Below, one piece after another: positions 15,513 through 24,327 of a stretch of DNA of 43,739 nucleotides. The position numbers and the translations under genes are program-made. Source of the stretch: an uncultured Prevotellaceae bacterium (GTDB lineage Bacteria > Bacteroidota > Bacteroidia > Bacteroidales > Bacteroidaceae); contig CACWLC010000016.1 in the NCBI GenBank assembly GCA_902761605.1, forward strand, positions 1-43,739, written 5' to 3'. The notes beneath the pieces were generated by a model. That model was given only the letters and a program-made list of their open reading frames with translations. It made no database searches and had not been told where the DNA came from. Every line of letters begins with the position of its first letter. Position 1 is the first letter of the stretch.

Positions 15513-17957
15513 ATGAAACGATTAATGACATTGATGTTGCTGATACCGGCTTTGGGAGCATCGGCACAAGTGAAGACGGAGATCAGTGAGTTTAATCTCT
15601 CTGGGCCTTACGCAGTACAAGCACCATTGGCTTTTGATACAGTGGATGTGAAAGGTAATAAGTTTGACGATAAGTCGCTGATGAACAACATATCACTTAC
15701 ATCACCTGTGACAGGAAAATTCAACGGCAAGGTGTTGCCGTCGCTCACAGAAAAGAAGAGCGTAGGACTTTTGTCGTTTTATATAAACAATAGCGACTAC
15801 CTGAAAGGCAAGATAGATGTACAGGGACCAAAGAACTATAAGTTGTATATTGACGGTGCTGAAGCTAATGGAGAATTGATACTTGCCCCCGAGCACCATA
15901 CTTTCACGATACGTTATCTTGCTGAACCCAAGGATACTGACTCGATAAAGGTATGTATCGATGCCAAGAAGTCTGTGGCATATACCCTCGACAAAAAGCA
16001 TCCCTATATGGTGCATGACCTTACTGACGGAAAGCGGGTAAGAGGAATCTCTCTTTCTGCTGACGGACTATTTACAAGCATAGCCTATCAGACAACGGAT
16101 CGTGGAGGCAATTCCCGTTGGAACTACGAACTCCGTGATACCAAGACCCAGCGTCTGATATCCCAGCCACAGCGTAATCCCCATTGGATGCCGAAGACAT
16201 CTGCCTGGCTTGAAGAAGAAAAGGAAGGCGATAAGCGTGTGTTGTATAAGGTAGATCCCCGTACTGGAGTACGTACACTCTTTGCTTATGATATCCCTGA
16301 GGGCAGTTACGTTGTATCGCCCACAGAAGACTATCTTATCATCAGTGCTGAGGAAAAGGGTCCTAAGGAGGATAAGGATGTGTTTGAGGTTGTTGAGATG
16401 GATGATCGTCAGTCTGGCTGGCGTGACAGAGGCTATCTCGCGAAATATGATATTGCCACAGGTGTAACTCAGCGAATCACTTTTGGTTCTAAAGGCGAGT
16501 ATCTTGAGGATATATCACTCGATGGCACCAAGCTGTTGCTGGCAACGTCACGTTCTCGTCTAACAAAACGTCCTACCACAGTGCAGGATGTGTTGATAAT
16601 GGATATACTTACCCTGAAGGTAGACACGCTATTCGTTGGTGCAGAGTTCCTTGGTGGAGGAACGTTCTCTCCTGATGGTAAGCAGATACTCTTTACAGGC
16701 ACTCCCGAGGCTTTCGGTCGTATAGGTTGTCAGTTGCCTGCAGACGTGACACCGAGCATGACGGAAAACGAACTCTTCCTCTATGACATAATGTCGAAGA
16801 AGGTTACTCCGCTTACAAAGGACTTTGATCCATCTTTAGACAAGGGTCCAGACTGGTGTGCTGCTGATGGAATGGTATACTTCACAGCTGAGGATCGCGA
16901 CTATGTGAATCTCTTCATGCTTAACCCAAAGACAGGTAAGATAACAAAACTCGCAGCCAATGGCGATGATATCTATCGTTTCGATAAAGCATCGAATGCA
17001 CCTTATATATCATATCTGTCATACGCCACGATGGCTCCTGCATCTGCTTACGTCATGGATCTAAAGAATCTCAAGAAGCCCCAGAATATCAGGTTCTTCG
17101 ATGGTGTTTCTGCTCTCGGTGATGCTGAGATCGGTACATGTCAGGACTGGAACTTCAAGAATTCCAAGGGTGACACAGTATACGGACGATTTTATCTGCC
17201 AAAGGATTTCGATGCTACGAAGCAGTATCCAATGATAGTGTATTATTATGGCGGTTGTTCACCAGTAAGCAGATATTTCGAGTCGCCATATGCTCCTCAG
17301 TACTGGAACTCGCTGGGTTATGTGGCATATATCGTTGAACCAAGTGGTGCTACAGGTTTCGGACAAGAGTGGGCTTCGCGGCATGTTAACACAGCAGGAA
17401 AGGGTCCTGCAGAAGATATCATCGAGGGTGTAAAACAGATATGTGCTGAGCATCCGTTTATCAATCCTAAGAAGATTGGATGTATGGGAGCTAGCTATGG
17501 CGGTTTTATGACTCAGTATCTGCAGACACAGACAGACATCTTCGCAGCAGCTGTATCTCATGCAGGTATCGCCAATCATACCAGTTACTGGGGTGAGGGA
17601 TACTGGGGATATAACTACAGTGAGGTGTCGATGGCAAACAGCTACCCCTGGAGTCATCGTGATTTGTATGTCAACCAGTCACCACTCTTCAATGCCGATA
17701 AGATCCATACTCCTCTGCTTCTGCTTCATGGCAATGCCGACACCAACGTACCTCTGATAGAGAGCCTGCAGATGTTCACGGCTCTGAAACTGCTGGGTCG
17801 CGAGGTGGCTCTTGTAGAGGTGGAAGGTGAGAATCACCATATCCTCGAATACGGTAAGAAAGAGAAATGGCTTGCCACACAGATGGCTTGGTTTGCTAAA
17901 TGGCTGAAGGATGATCCCACGTGGTGGGAGGCTCTTTATCCCCCAAAACATCTATAA
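15513..17957 (+). CDS. S9 family peptidase (dipeptidyl-peptidase IV type)
   Basis: This is an 814-residue protein with a signal peptide (1-18). An N-terminal beta-propeller (~180-560) has repeated WD-like blades, for example ISLDGTKLLLATSRSR and FSPDGKQILFTG. An alpha/beta-hydrolase domain (~590-814) follows. The catalytic triad is Ser661 in GASYGGFM, Asp743 in GNADTNVP and His775 in GENHHIL. Family members release N-terminal dipeptides or cut short oligopeptides in the periplasm. The exact specificity (Xaa-Pro or other) cannot be fixed here. It is monocistronic and converges on the GH2 gene across a long hairpin. Confidence 0.92.
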   Translation: MKRLMTLMLLIPALGASAQVKTEISEFNLSGPYAVQAPLAFDTVDVKGNKFDDKSLMNNISLTSPVTGKFNGKVLPSLTEKKSVGLLSFYINNSDYLKGKIDVQGPKNYKLYIDGAEANGELILAPEHHTFTIRYLAEPKDTDSIKVCIDAKKSVAYTLDKKHPYMVHDLTDGKRVRGISLSADGLFTSIAYQTTDRGGNSRWNYELRDTKTQRLISQPQRNPHWMPKTSAWLEEEKEGDKRVLYKVDPRTGVRTLFAYDIPEGSYVVSPTEDYLIISAEEKGPKEDKDVFEVVEMDDRQSGWRDRGYLAKYDIATGVTQRITFGSKGEYLEDISLDGTKLLLATSRSRLTKRPTTVQDVLIMDILTLKVDTLFVGAEFLGGGTFSPDGKQILFTGTPEAFGRIGCQLPADVTPSMTENELFLYDIMSKKVTPLTKDFDPSLDKGPDWCAADGMVYFTAEDRDYVNLFMLNPKTGKITKLAANGDDIYRFDKASNAPYISYLSYATMAPASAYVMDLKNLKKPQNIRFFDGVSALGDAEIGTCQDWNFKNSKGDTVYGRFYLPKDFDATKQYPMIVYYYGGCSPVSRYFESPYAPQYWNSLGYVAYIVEPSGATGFGQEWASRHVNTAGKGPAEDIIEGVKQICAEHPFINPKKIGCMGASYGGFMTQYLQTQTDIFAAAVSHAGIANHTSYWGEGYWGYNYSEVSMANSYPWSHRDLYVNQSPLFNADKIHTPLLLLHGNADTNVPLIESLQMFTALKLLGREVALVEVEGENHHILEYGKKEKWLATQMAWFAKWLKDDPTWWEALYPPKHL

Positions 17958-17963
17958 ACTTCA

Positions 17964-18047
17964 AAAAGAAATTAGAATAATTAGAATAATTTTTTTATGT
18001 CATAATCAGCATAGCATAATATTATTCTAATTATTCTAATTTCTTTT
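17964..18047. terminator. 27-bp perfect inverted repeat between convergent genes
   Basis: The arms 17964-17990 and 18021-18047 are exact reverse complements, with a 30-base loop. Each arm contains a 9-base tandem duplication (TTAGAATAA twice). The left arm is followed by TTTTTT. It probably acts as a terminator for the S9 gene (stop 17955-17957) and the GH2 gene (stop 18066-18068), although A/T-rich arms and a long loop are atypical. Confidence 0.65.
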
Positions 18048-18065
18048 AATAAAATAGACAATTCT

Positions 18066-20558
18066 TTATTTTACATTTATTTCTATTATTTCTTTTAAGC
18101 CGCGCTGACGATCTGTAACTTTCAATTTTATTGTACCAGGAGTCTTGCTGCTACGAACGATAACGACCAGCTGTCCGCTGAATAGTTTCATCGTAGGTTT
18201 CTTGAATGATTCCAGACTTGTAGCATCGCCATTGCATACTGCCTCAAATGATCCGGCACCAGTAACCTCAAATGACAGCTGGTCTGATGCATATGGAATG
18301 AATGTACCCTTGGCATCAGCGAGAGATACTGTTACAAAAGCCATGTCTTCACCATCAGCCTTGAGGGTAGGAGAGTCGTGCTGTGTCCAAACATCTAATT
18401 GTATCTTTGTAGGCTTGCCAGCTGTGCGTAAGGTCTTTTCACCAGCTTTGTTGCCCTGCTCATCAAATACCACAACCTTCAGTTCGCCTGGCTGATATTT
18501 TACATCATTCCAGCGGAGGCGATATCTGTCGAGACGCTCTGTAGGATTCTTTGAGATCTTACCTTGACTCTTGCCATTCACGAAGAGCTCGGCTGTAGGA
18601 TAGTCGGTGTAGCAATATACAGGAGTGATTTTTCCCTTACGATCCTTGCCCCAAGACCAGTGGGGTAGGAGATGGATGGTGTGCTCGTCCTTGTTCCATC
18701 TTGAACGATAGAGGTAATAGCGGTCCTTAGGCAGTCCTGCCAGGTCGCATATGCCAAAATAGCTGCTGCGCGCTGGCCAGTACTCGTCGTAAGGTGTAGG
18801 TTCGCCGAGATAGTCATAGCCTGTCCAAACGAACTCACCGATTACCCAGTCCTTGTCATCTTGCCAAACCCAGTCGTCGTCGGGCAGGTTGCTCCAAGAA
18901 CAATACTCAACATCGTAACTCGAACACTGTCCGTCGGCGTTAAGGATGGCTTTGGGATCGTAAGTGGGCGCCCATGAGGCGTATTGGGAGTTGTCAGTAA
19001 CCTCAACGGGGAACTTATACACTCCTCGAGAGCTTACCGTTGAAGCTGTCTCTGAACCCAGAAGGAATCCCTGATGAAGTTGCTTGATACTCTTTCCATA
19101 TTTGTGTACTCGGTAGTTGAATCCCGGCACGTCCATCGCTTTCGCAACACCACTCTCTATTGATGCCTCTGCATGGTCGAGTCCTTGAGTGACAGGACGG
19201 GTTGGGTCGAGAGCATGACAAAGTCCCTGCAGACGGGTTGAGATAAGTCTGCCTTCCTCGCTACCCTGTTCTGGAATCTCGTTGCCGATGCTCCACATCA
19301 CGATGCTGGGGTGATTGCGGTTGGCCACGATAAGATTGGTGATATCTTTTTCTGCCCATGAGCGGAAAAAGCGGGCATAGCCGTTCTTGCACTTTGGATA
19401 GAGCCACATGTCGAAACTCTCTGCCATCACCATCATACCAAGAGAGTCGCAGATGTCCATCTGCATCTGACTTGGCATGTTATGCGACGTACGTATGGCA
19501 TTACAGCCCATCTCTTTCATAGTCTTTATCTGACGGATAAGTGCAGCTTTGTTGATGGCAGCACCAAGAGGACCTAGGTCGTGATGCAGGCATACACCCT
19601 TCAGTTTTCTTGTTACGCCGTTCAGTTCAAAACCTTTCTCCTTCGAAACATTCACAGTACGCATACCCACTTTGAAGGTTTTCTTATCGATGACCTTGCC
19701 TAAATCGTCGAACAAATTGGGGTCGCCGTTTCCGTCATAGAGGGTTACCTGCAACTTGTATAGATAAGGTGTCTTTGGCGTCCATAGTTGGGCATTTGGT
19801 ATGATGAATTTGCCTATAGCCTTGCCGTCGTGCATAGGTGCCGGATCACAATTGACGTGTTTGCCGTCTGGAGTGATGAGCATCAGCCCCACGGGCTTTC
19901 CCTTTCCGGCATTGATGATGGGCACCTCAACAACAAACTTGGTAAGGTTCCTGTTGTTCCCCTCCTTCCAGTTAAGCTCTGTATTGGTGGTGATTCCCCA
20001 GTCGTCGATACGTGTCTCTTCAGGGGTGAGGATGAGTGTCACTGGGCGGTAGATACCGGCACCGGGATACCAGCGCGAACTCTCTTCTACATTCTTGAGG
20101 TCTACTTCGAGCAGGTTGTCGCCAGGCTTCACAAATGATGTTATATCCACCCGGAACGTGTTATAGCCATAGGCCCAGTAGCCTGCTTTCTGTCCGTTGA
20201 TGCTGACGGTAGGTTCAGCCATCGCCCCGTCGAAGAGAAGTTCGGCATGTCCCTTGAAATCCTGCGGGATGGTGATAGTCCTTTTGTAGTGACCTTCGCC
20301 TATCCAAGGCAGGGCTCCAGAACGTCCGCTCTTCTCTGTGGCTTCTGTCTCACCATTTTGTTCGATGGCTACTTTCTGAAGATCCCATTTCTTGTCGAAT
20401 GGCCCAGCGATGGCCCAGTCATGAGGGATAATCACATTCTTCCAGGATTTCTTATCCTGAGAAAACTTCCAACCCTCAGATAGTGTAATCTCCTGCCTTA
20501 CCTGAGCAGAGGCAATCGTTGTCGCAAATAGTAAAATAGCAAGTAGTCTTTTCTTCAT
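18066..20558 (-). CDS. GH2 family beta-galactosidase
   Basis: This is an 830-residue exported enzyme (signal ~1-18). Its order is: N-terminal sugar-binding jelly roll (~20-200), immunoglobulin-like domain, then the TIM barrel. The barrel carries VCLHHDLGPLGAA, AIRTSHNMP, MWSIGNEIPEQG (acid/base Glu) and VIGEFVWTGYDYLGEP (likely nucleophile region). C-terminal beta domains (DUF4982-like) follow, as in many Bacteroidetes GH2 enzymes. It would hydrolyse terminal beta-galactosides in the periplasm. Beta-glucuronidase or beta-mannosidase activity cannot be excluded. It is the last gene of a minus-strand operon, 25 bases after mnmA. Confidence 0.88.
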   Translation of the reverse strand: MKKRLLAILLFATTIASAQVRQEITLSEGWKFSQDKKSWKNVIIPHDWAIAGPFDKKWDLQKVAIEQNGETEATEKSGRSGALPWIGEGHYKRTITIPQDFKGHAELLFDGAMAEPTVSINGQKAGYWAYGYNTFRVDITSFVKPGDNLLEVDLKNVEESSRWYPGAGIYRPVTLILTPEETRIDDWGITTNTELNWKEGNNRNLTKFVVEVPIINAGKGKPVGLMLITPDGKHVNCDPAPMHDGKAIGKFIIPNAQLWTPKTPYLYKLQVTLYDGNGDPNLFDDLGKVIDKKTFKVGMRTVNVSKEKGFELNGVTRKLKGVCLHHDLGPLGAAINKAALIRQIKTMKEMGCNAIRTSHNMPSQMQMDICDSLGMMVMAESFDMWLYPKCKNGYARFFRSWAEKDITNLIVANRNHPSIVMWSIGNEIPEQGSEEGRLISTRLQGLCHALDPTRPVTQGLDHAEASIESGVAKAMDVPGFNYRVHKYGKSIKQLHQGFLLGSETASTVSSRGVYKFPVEVTDNSQYASWAPTYDPKAILNADGQCSSYDVEYCSWSNLPDDDWVWQDDKDWVIGEFVWTGYDYLGEPTPYDEYWPARSSYFGICDLAGLPKDRYYLYRSRWNKDEHTIHLLPHWSWGKDRKGKITPVYCYTDYPTAELFVNGKSQGKISKNPTERLDRYRLRWNDVKYQPGELKVVVFDEQGNKAGEKTLRTAGKPTKIQLDVWTQHDSPTLKADGEDMAFVTVSLADAKGTFIPYASDQLSFEVTGAGSFEAVCNGDATSLESFKKPTMKLFSGQLVVIVRSSKTPGTIKLKVTDRQRGLKEIIEINVK

Positions 20559-20583
20559 TTCCTTAGTAGTTTTTATCTTTTTA

Positions 20584-21663
20584 TCATATTGTTATCTCTC
20601 CAGAACCCAGACATCTGTGATGATTCTCATCGTAAATCACACAGAATTGTCCTGGTGCCACACCGTGTATCTTGTTCTTGGCATGTACGACAAACTCTTT
20701 CTCACCCGTCCACTCCAGTGTGGCAGGTAGATACTCCGGCGTATGCCTTATCTTGAATGTAACCTCACACGGTGCCTGTCCCTCTGTGAGGTGATGGAAA
20801 TCATGAACTTTGAAATTCTGTTTGTAGGCGGTCTCAGGATCATATCCGTGAGATACATAGAGGATGTTTTTTTCCACATCCTTCTTCACCACAAACCAAG
20901 GACCGCCGCTGAAGCCCATACCTTTACGCTGTCCGATGGTGTGGAACCACAGACCTTTATGTTCTCCGATACGTTTGCCTGTCTCCAGTTCTATCACGTC
21001 GCCTGGTTGTTCTCCAAGATAGCGGCGGATATAGTCATTGTAGTTTATTTTACCCAAGAAACAGATTCCCTGCGAGTCCTTTCGCTTGGCATTCACCAGA
21101 TGTTCTCGTTCTGCTATCTCGCGAACCTCATCCTTCATGTAGTGGCCTATGGGGAAAAGAGCTTTCTTAAGTTGCCAATCATAAATCTGAGCCAGGAAGT
21201 CAGTCTGGTCTTTCACAGGGTCAGGACTCGTACAGAGCCATTTATGTCCGTTCTCATCAATCTCTGTCTGTGCATAGTGACCAGTAGCGATGAGATCGTA
21301 TTCGTGTCCTCTTTTCTCATCGAAGGCTCCAAACTTTATCATACGGTTACACATCACGTCAGGATTCGGAGTCATTCCTGCACGTACCTTGGCCATCGTG
21401 TATTTCGTAACCTGGTCCCAATATTCCTTATGACAGTCTATCACCTCCAGTTTACAACCATACTTATGCGCTACAGCAGTAGCCATCTCAAGATCCTCCT
21501 CAGATGAACAGTCCCATTCCTCTTCTTCCTCAGGACCTATCTTTATATAGAAGCAGTCTGGATGGAGCCCGAGTCTGGCAAACTCATACACCACAACACT
21601 ACTGTCTACACCTCCAGACAATAGTACTGCAATTCGTTTATTTTCCAGTTCTGATATGTTCAT
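20584..21663 (-). CDS. mnmA: tRNA 2-thiouridine(34) synthase MnmA
   Basis: This is a 359-residue cytoplasmic enzyme. The PP-loop VLLSGGVDSSV (residues ~13-23) binds ATP. The two catalytic cysteines are in NPDVMCNRMIKFG and SQGICFLGK. It thiolates U34 of Lys, Glu and Gln tRNAs. Bacteroidales often carry two mnmA-like genes, and this could be either. It begins 3 bases after the B3/4 gene and is followed by GH2, a housekeeping gene inside a carbohydrate operon. Confidence 0.93.
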   Translation of the reverse strand: MNISELENKRIAVLLSGGVDSSVVVYEFARLGLHPDCFYIKIGPEEEEEWDCSSEEDLEMATAVAHKYGCKLEVIDCHKEYWDQVTKYTMAKVRAGMTPNPDVMCNRMIKFGAFDEKRGHEYDLIATGHYAQTEIDENGHKWLCTSPDPVKDQTDFLAQIYDWQLKKALFPIGHYMKDEVREIAEREHLVNAKRKDSQGICFLGKINYNDYIRRYLGEQPGDVIELETGKRIGEHKGLWFHTIGQRKGMGFSGGPWFVVKKDVEKNILYVSHGYDPETAYKQNFKVHDFHHLTEGQAPCEVTFKIRHTPEYLPATLEWTGEKEFVVHAKNKIHGVAPGQFCVIYDENHHRCLGSGEITI

Positions 21664-21666
21664 TGT

Positions 21667-22332
21667 TTAAGTATATAATGTGACAGTACCACCATCACTC
21701 TGACAGTATTTCCTCAGGAGATCCTGAATGAAATGCGCATTGGCGAGTACCCTCTCCTCATTACCGTCATAGCCATTGATGAGTACCATGAGATGTGTTG
21801 TGGCGAGGGTCATCTTCGTCCGTTCATGATCACTTGTAGGAGTTCCTACGCCTCCCTCTGCATCGCGGTATACAGGCAGACCTGCGATATTGATGATACC
21901 TCTTCCTATTCCTTCGTATGGTTCTCCCTCACGTCCAACACCTAGTGTAAGAGTATCTCCTACGAACTTATCGGCATCGAAACCTCCTATGCTGTATCCA
22001 TAAGCGATAGAAGCGAGATTCACAAGGTCTACGAGGGTGTCTATCTGGTAAAGTTCCTTACCCTGAAGCATTCGCCGTATCAGCTGTTCGCTTGCTGGAC
22101 GATAGCGTGAGGGGTCTTTGCCACAAGCTTTATACACACTACGTGTTGCGGCTATACTTGGCAATTCTTTCAACGAATCTGTGGTCAGGTCTTTACGGAA
22201 CTTCTCTTCGAGAGCATGAATCTCATCCCAAAGGGGTTGACAGAACTCAGAGTTTACTACCTGTGCCTCTACTGCCGCGCCAACGAATGAGGGACATACA
22301 CTCTCTATCTCGTTAGAAACTATAACCTTCAT
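21667..22332 (-). CDS. B3/B4 tRNA-binding-domain protein
   Basis: This 221-residue protein matches the B3/B4 fold of the phenylalanyl-tRNA synthetase beta chain as a stand-alone protein: SVYKACGKDPSRYRPASEQLIRR, VDLVNLASIAYGYSIGGFD and a C-terminal GYDGNEERVLANAHFIQDLL. Stand-alone B3/4 proteins are thought to act in editing or binding of tRNA or aminoacyl groups, but the role is unproven. The ATG at 22332 overlaps the GH67 stop as ATGA (22329-22332), giving coupling; the longer frame to 22374 is rejected for that reason. mnmA follows directly. Confidence 0.82.
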   Translation of the reverse strand: MKVIVSNEIESVCPSFVGAAVEAQVVNSEFCQPLWDEIHALEEKFRKDLTTDSLKELPSIAATRSVYKACGKDPSRYRPASEQLIRRMLQGKELYQIDTLVDLVNLASIAYGYSIGGFDADKFVGDTLTLGVGREGEPYEGIGRGIINIAGLPVYRDAEGGVGTPTSDHERTKMTLATTHLMVLINGYDGNEERVLANAHFIQDLLRKYCQSDGGTVTLYT

Positions 22333-24185
22333 TCTGCAAATGTTCTGAAATAGTCTATGCAAACTTTTCTCCATTCCTTGGCATTCTCCAGCTGGTGTTG
22401 CATACGCTCATCAACTTCCTTCCATCTCTGTTCGTCGATATTTGGTTTTGCCTCCTGCCAGATAGCGTAGAAGTCCTCTACCTCTTTGACACCTCTGTCA
22501 TATCGTGCCTGAATCTCTTCCCAGAGGGTATTACCGCTCTTCAGACGATATGTCCAGGGTACATGATGGAACCAGAGGAGGTATCTCTCAGGACAGGTGT
22601 TGATGTCATCGTACAGCGAACAGAAAGGCTCGTTGTATTGCGATGTGGCATCTGTTCCGGTATGGCTACGATTGAATCCTACTCCCTCCTTGTCTGCCTT
22701 GTGATAGTATACAGGACACCACTCCAGAGGATAGCTGGCAATGAATCCATCTGGCTCAGGACCGTAGTGATGGTCGAAAGCGAAGATATGGTGTAGGCCT
22801 AATGGCATCATATAGTCGACACATGCCTCACGGGAGCGAAGCATCATGCTTAAGAGTTTAGAGTGGATAGTGGATAGATGATAGTTATGATTACTTCCAA
22901 AATTGCTCCTAAGCCATTCTTCTGCAATCTTTTCACTCTTAAGGTAGGGGTTCCACGCAAGACGTCCGAATGCATACCAGTTAGCCTGTGCGAAATGGTG
23001 TCCGCACCAGTTTTTGTCTAATCCGATATTTGCAACACCAGCTACACCAACAAGTCTCTTAGGACTTACCAAACCAAAGAACTCCCTCCACATAGGAGCG
23101 AGATAAACCAGATGACGTGAGTGACCCAGATACTCCTGAGTGATCTGCAGTTCAACCATCTGAGGAGTCTTTCTCATATTGTCGAAGATTGGAGCGTAGG
23201 GCTCACGTGGCTGGAAGTCGAGAGGACCGTTCTTGGATTGGAGAATAACATTATCCATAAACTTCCCGTCGTCCTCCTTAAACTCTGACACAGCCTGTTT
23301 CACTCTGTCTTCTCCTTTATGGTTTGCACCATATACGAAGCTACGCCACATGATGATTCCTCCAAAGGGTTTTACTGCCTCTGCCAGCATGTTAGCTCCC
23401 TGGGCATGAGTGCGCTTATAGTCACCAGGTCCTGGCTGACCTTCAGAATTGGCCTTTACCAGGAATCCTCCGAAGTCGGGAATCTCTTTGTATATCTCTT
23501 TCGCCTTTGCCTTCCACCATGCCTTTACCTTTGAATTCAGAGGGTCGGCTGTCTTGAGTTTGCCAAGTGCCATTGGTGATGCGAAATTCACAGAGAGATA
23601 TACCTTTATTCCGTAAGGTCTCAATATCGCTGCTATCTCCTTAACCTTTTTAATATAAGGTGCTGAGAGCATCTTTGGTGATGCGTTGACGTTATTCAGT
23701 ACTGTGCCGTTGATACCGATGCTCGCATTTGCCCTCGCATATTCCTTGATGAGCGCAGGGTCGATGGCCTTAGGATTATTACCATCGAGATCCCAGAAGA
23801 TGCTTCGTCCTGCATATCCTCTCTCGATGCTTCCGTCGAGGTTGTCCCAGTGATTAAGTACCCTTATCTTGAAGAATGGCTCAGAGGCTCCCTGCTCCCC
23901 CCTCAACAGAGCGTAAGCTCCATACATAAGCCCTCTCTCTGTCTTTGCCTTTATGGTGCTGCCATTGATGATATATCCCTCTTCATTGCTAATTGACGGG
24001 TCAAGTACCAATGTGGCCTTATCACCTGGATAGTAATTCCTGAGCTCCTCTGCAGCAATACACTCAGGACCGTTTACCTGTGCCTTCTGCAACTTGTCAT
24101 ATCTCAACCACAGACGACTTCCGTCCTCTGCCATCATACTTACGCAACTGGCTATTGCCAGCATCAACAAAGCAATCTTTTTCAT
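22329..24185 (-). CDS. GH67 alpha-glucuronidase
   Basis: This is a 618-residue enzyme with a signal peptide (MKKIALLMLAIASCVSMMA). Visible GH67 features are the N-terminal GYIINGSTIKAKTERGLMYG segment, the barrel with DFGGFLVKANSEGQPGPGDY (catalytic Glu region), EPYAPIFDNM and MVELQITQEYLGH. A C-terminal helical domain contains MMPLGLHHIFAFDHHYGP. GH67 removes 4-O-methyl-glucuronic acid from the non-reducing end of xylo-oligosaccharides. Residues ~433-445 (HLSTIHSKLL) are encoded by a 7-base-period tract. First gene of the operon; start ATG 24185 is preferred over the longer frame, whose start (24221) lies inside the -7 box. Confidence 0.92.
   Translation of the reverse strand: MKKIALLMLAIASCVSMMAEDGSRLWLRYDKLQKAQVNGPECIAAEELRNYYPGDKATLVLDPSISNEEGYIINGSTIKAKTERGLMYGAYALLRGEQGASEPFFKIRVLNHWDNLDGSIERGYAGRSIFWDLDGNNPKAIDPALIKEYARANASIGINGTVLNNVNASPKMLSAPYIKKVKEIAAILRPYGIKVYLSVNFASPMALGKLKTADPLNSKVKAWWKAKAKEIYKEIPDFGGFLVKANSEGQPGPGDYKRTHAQGANMLAEAVKPFGGIIMWRSFVYGANHKGEDRVKQAVSEFKEDDGKFMDNVILQSKNGPLDFQPREPYAPIFDNMRKTPQMVELQITQEYLGHSRHLVYLAPMWREFFGLVSPKRLVGVAGVANIGLDKNWCGHHFAQANWYAFGRLAWNPYLKSEKIAEEWLRSNFGSNHNYHLSTIHSKLLSMMLRSREACVDYMMPLGLHHIFAFDHHYGPEPDGFIASYPLEWCPVYYHKADKEGVGFNRSHTGTDATSQYNEPFCSLYDDINTCPERYLLWFHHVPWTYRLKSGNTLWEEIQARYDRGVKEVEDFYAIWQEAKPNIDEQRWKEVDERMQHQLENAKEWRKVCIDYFRTFAE
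22851..22885 (-). repeat. 7-base-period tract inside GH67
   Basis: Plus-strand heptads in register: TAAGAGT, TTAGAGT, GGATAGT, GGATAGA, TGATAGT. On the coding strand this reads as ACTATCC/ACTCTAA-type units. Confidence 0.75.
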
Positions 24186-24218
24186 TCTTATAATAAAGTC
24201 AGTTATGTTATTCTGCTG

Positions 24219-24226
24219 CAAATATA
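24219..24226 (-). promoter_or_regulatory. -7 box TATATTTG of the GH67 operon
   Basis: On the minus strand it lies 33 bases upstream of ATG 24185. A TTTG lies 23 bases further upstream (24250-24253), a little outside normal spacing. It excludes the upstream in-frame start at 24221. Confidence 0.6.
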
Positions 24227-24290
24227 CACAATAATTCTTAAATCTGAGTCAAATTACATTTTTACCTTCTTTCTTTTTTGTTTTTTTTCT

Positions 24291-24298
24291 TATTTTTG
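24291..24298 (+). promoter_or_regulatory. -7 box TATTTTTG of the GH35 gene
   Basis: It lies 29 bases before ATG 24328, in a T-rich stretch, and is divergent from the GH67 promoter. A -33 element is not clear. Confidence 0.55.
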
Positions 24299-24327
24299 CA
24301 TCTAAATTATAATTATTGACTAACGAT

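Noticed and set aside
20743-21507. 254-codon plus-strand ORF opposite mnmA
   Set aside because: mnmA on the other strand has all its catalytic motifs; the opposite frame has no domain and is a codon-bias shadow.
24316-24327. TTG start for GH35
   Set aside because: It adds only four residues before a standard signal peptide beginning at ATG 24328.
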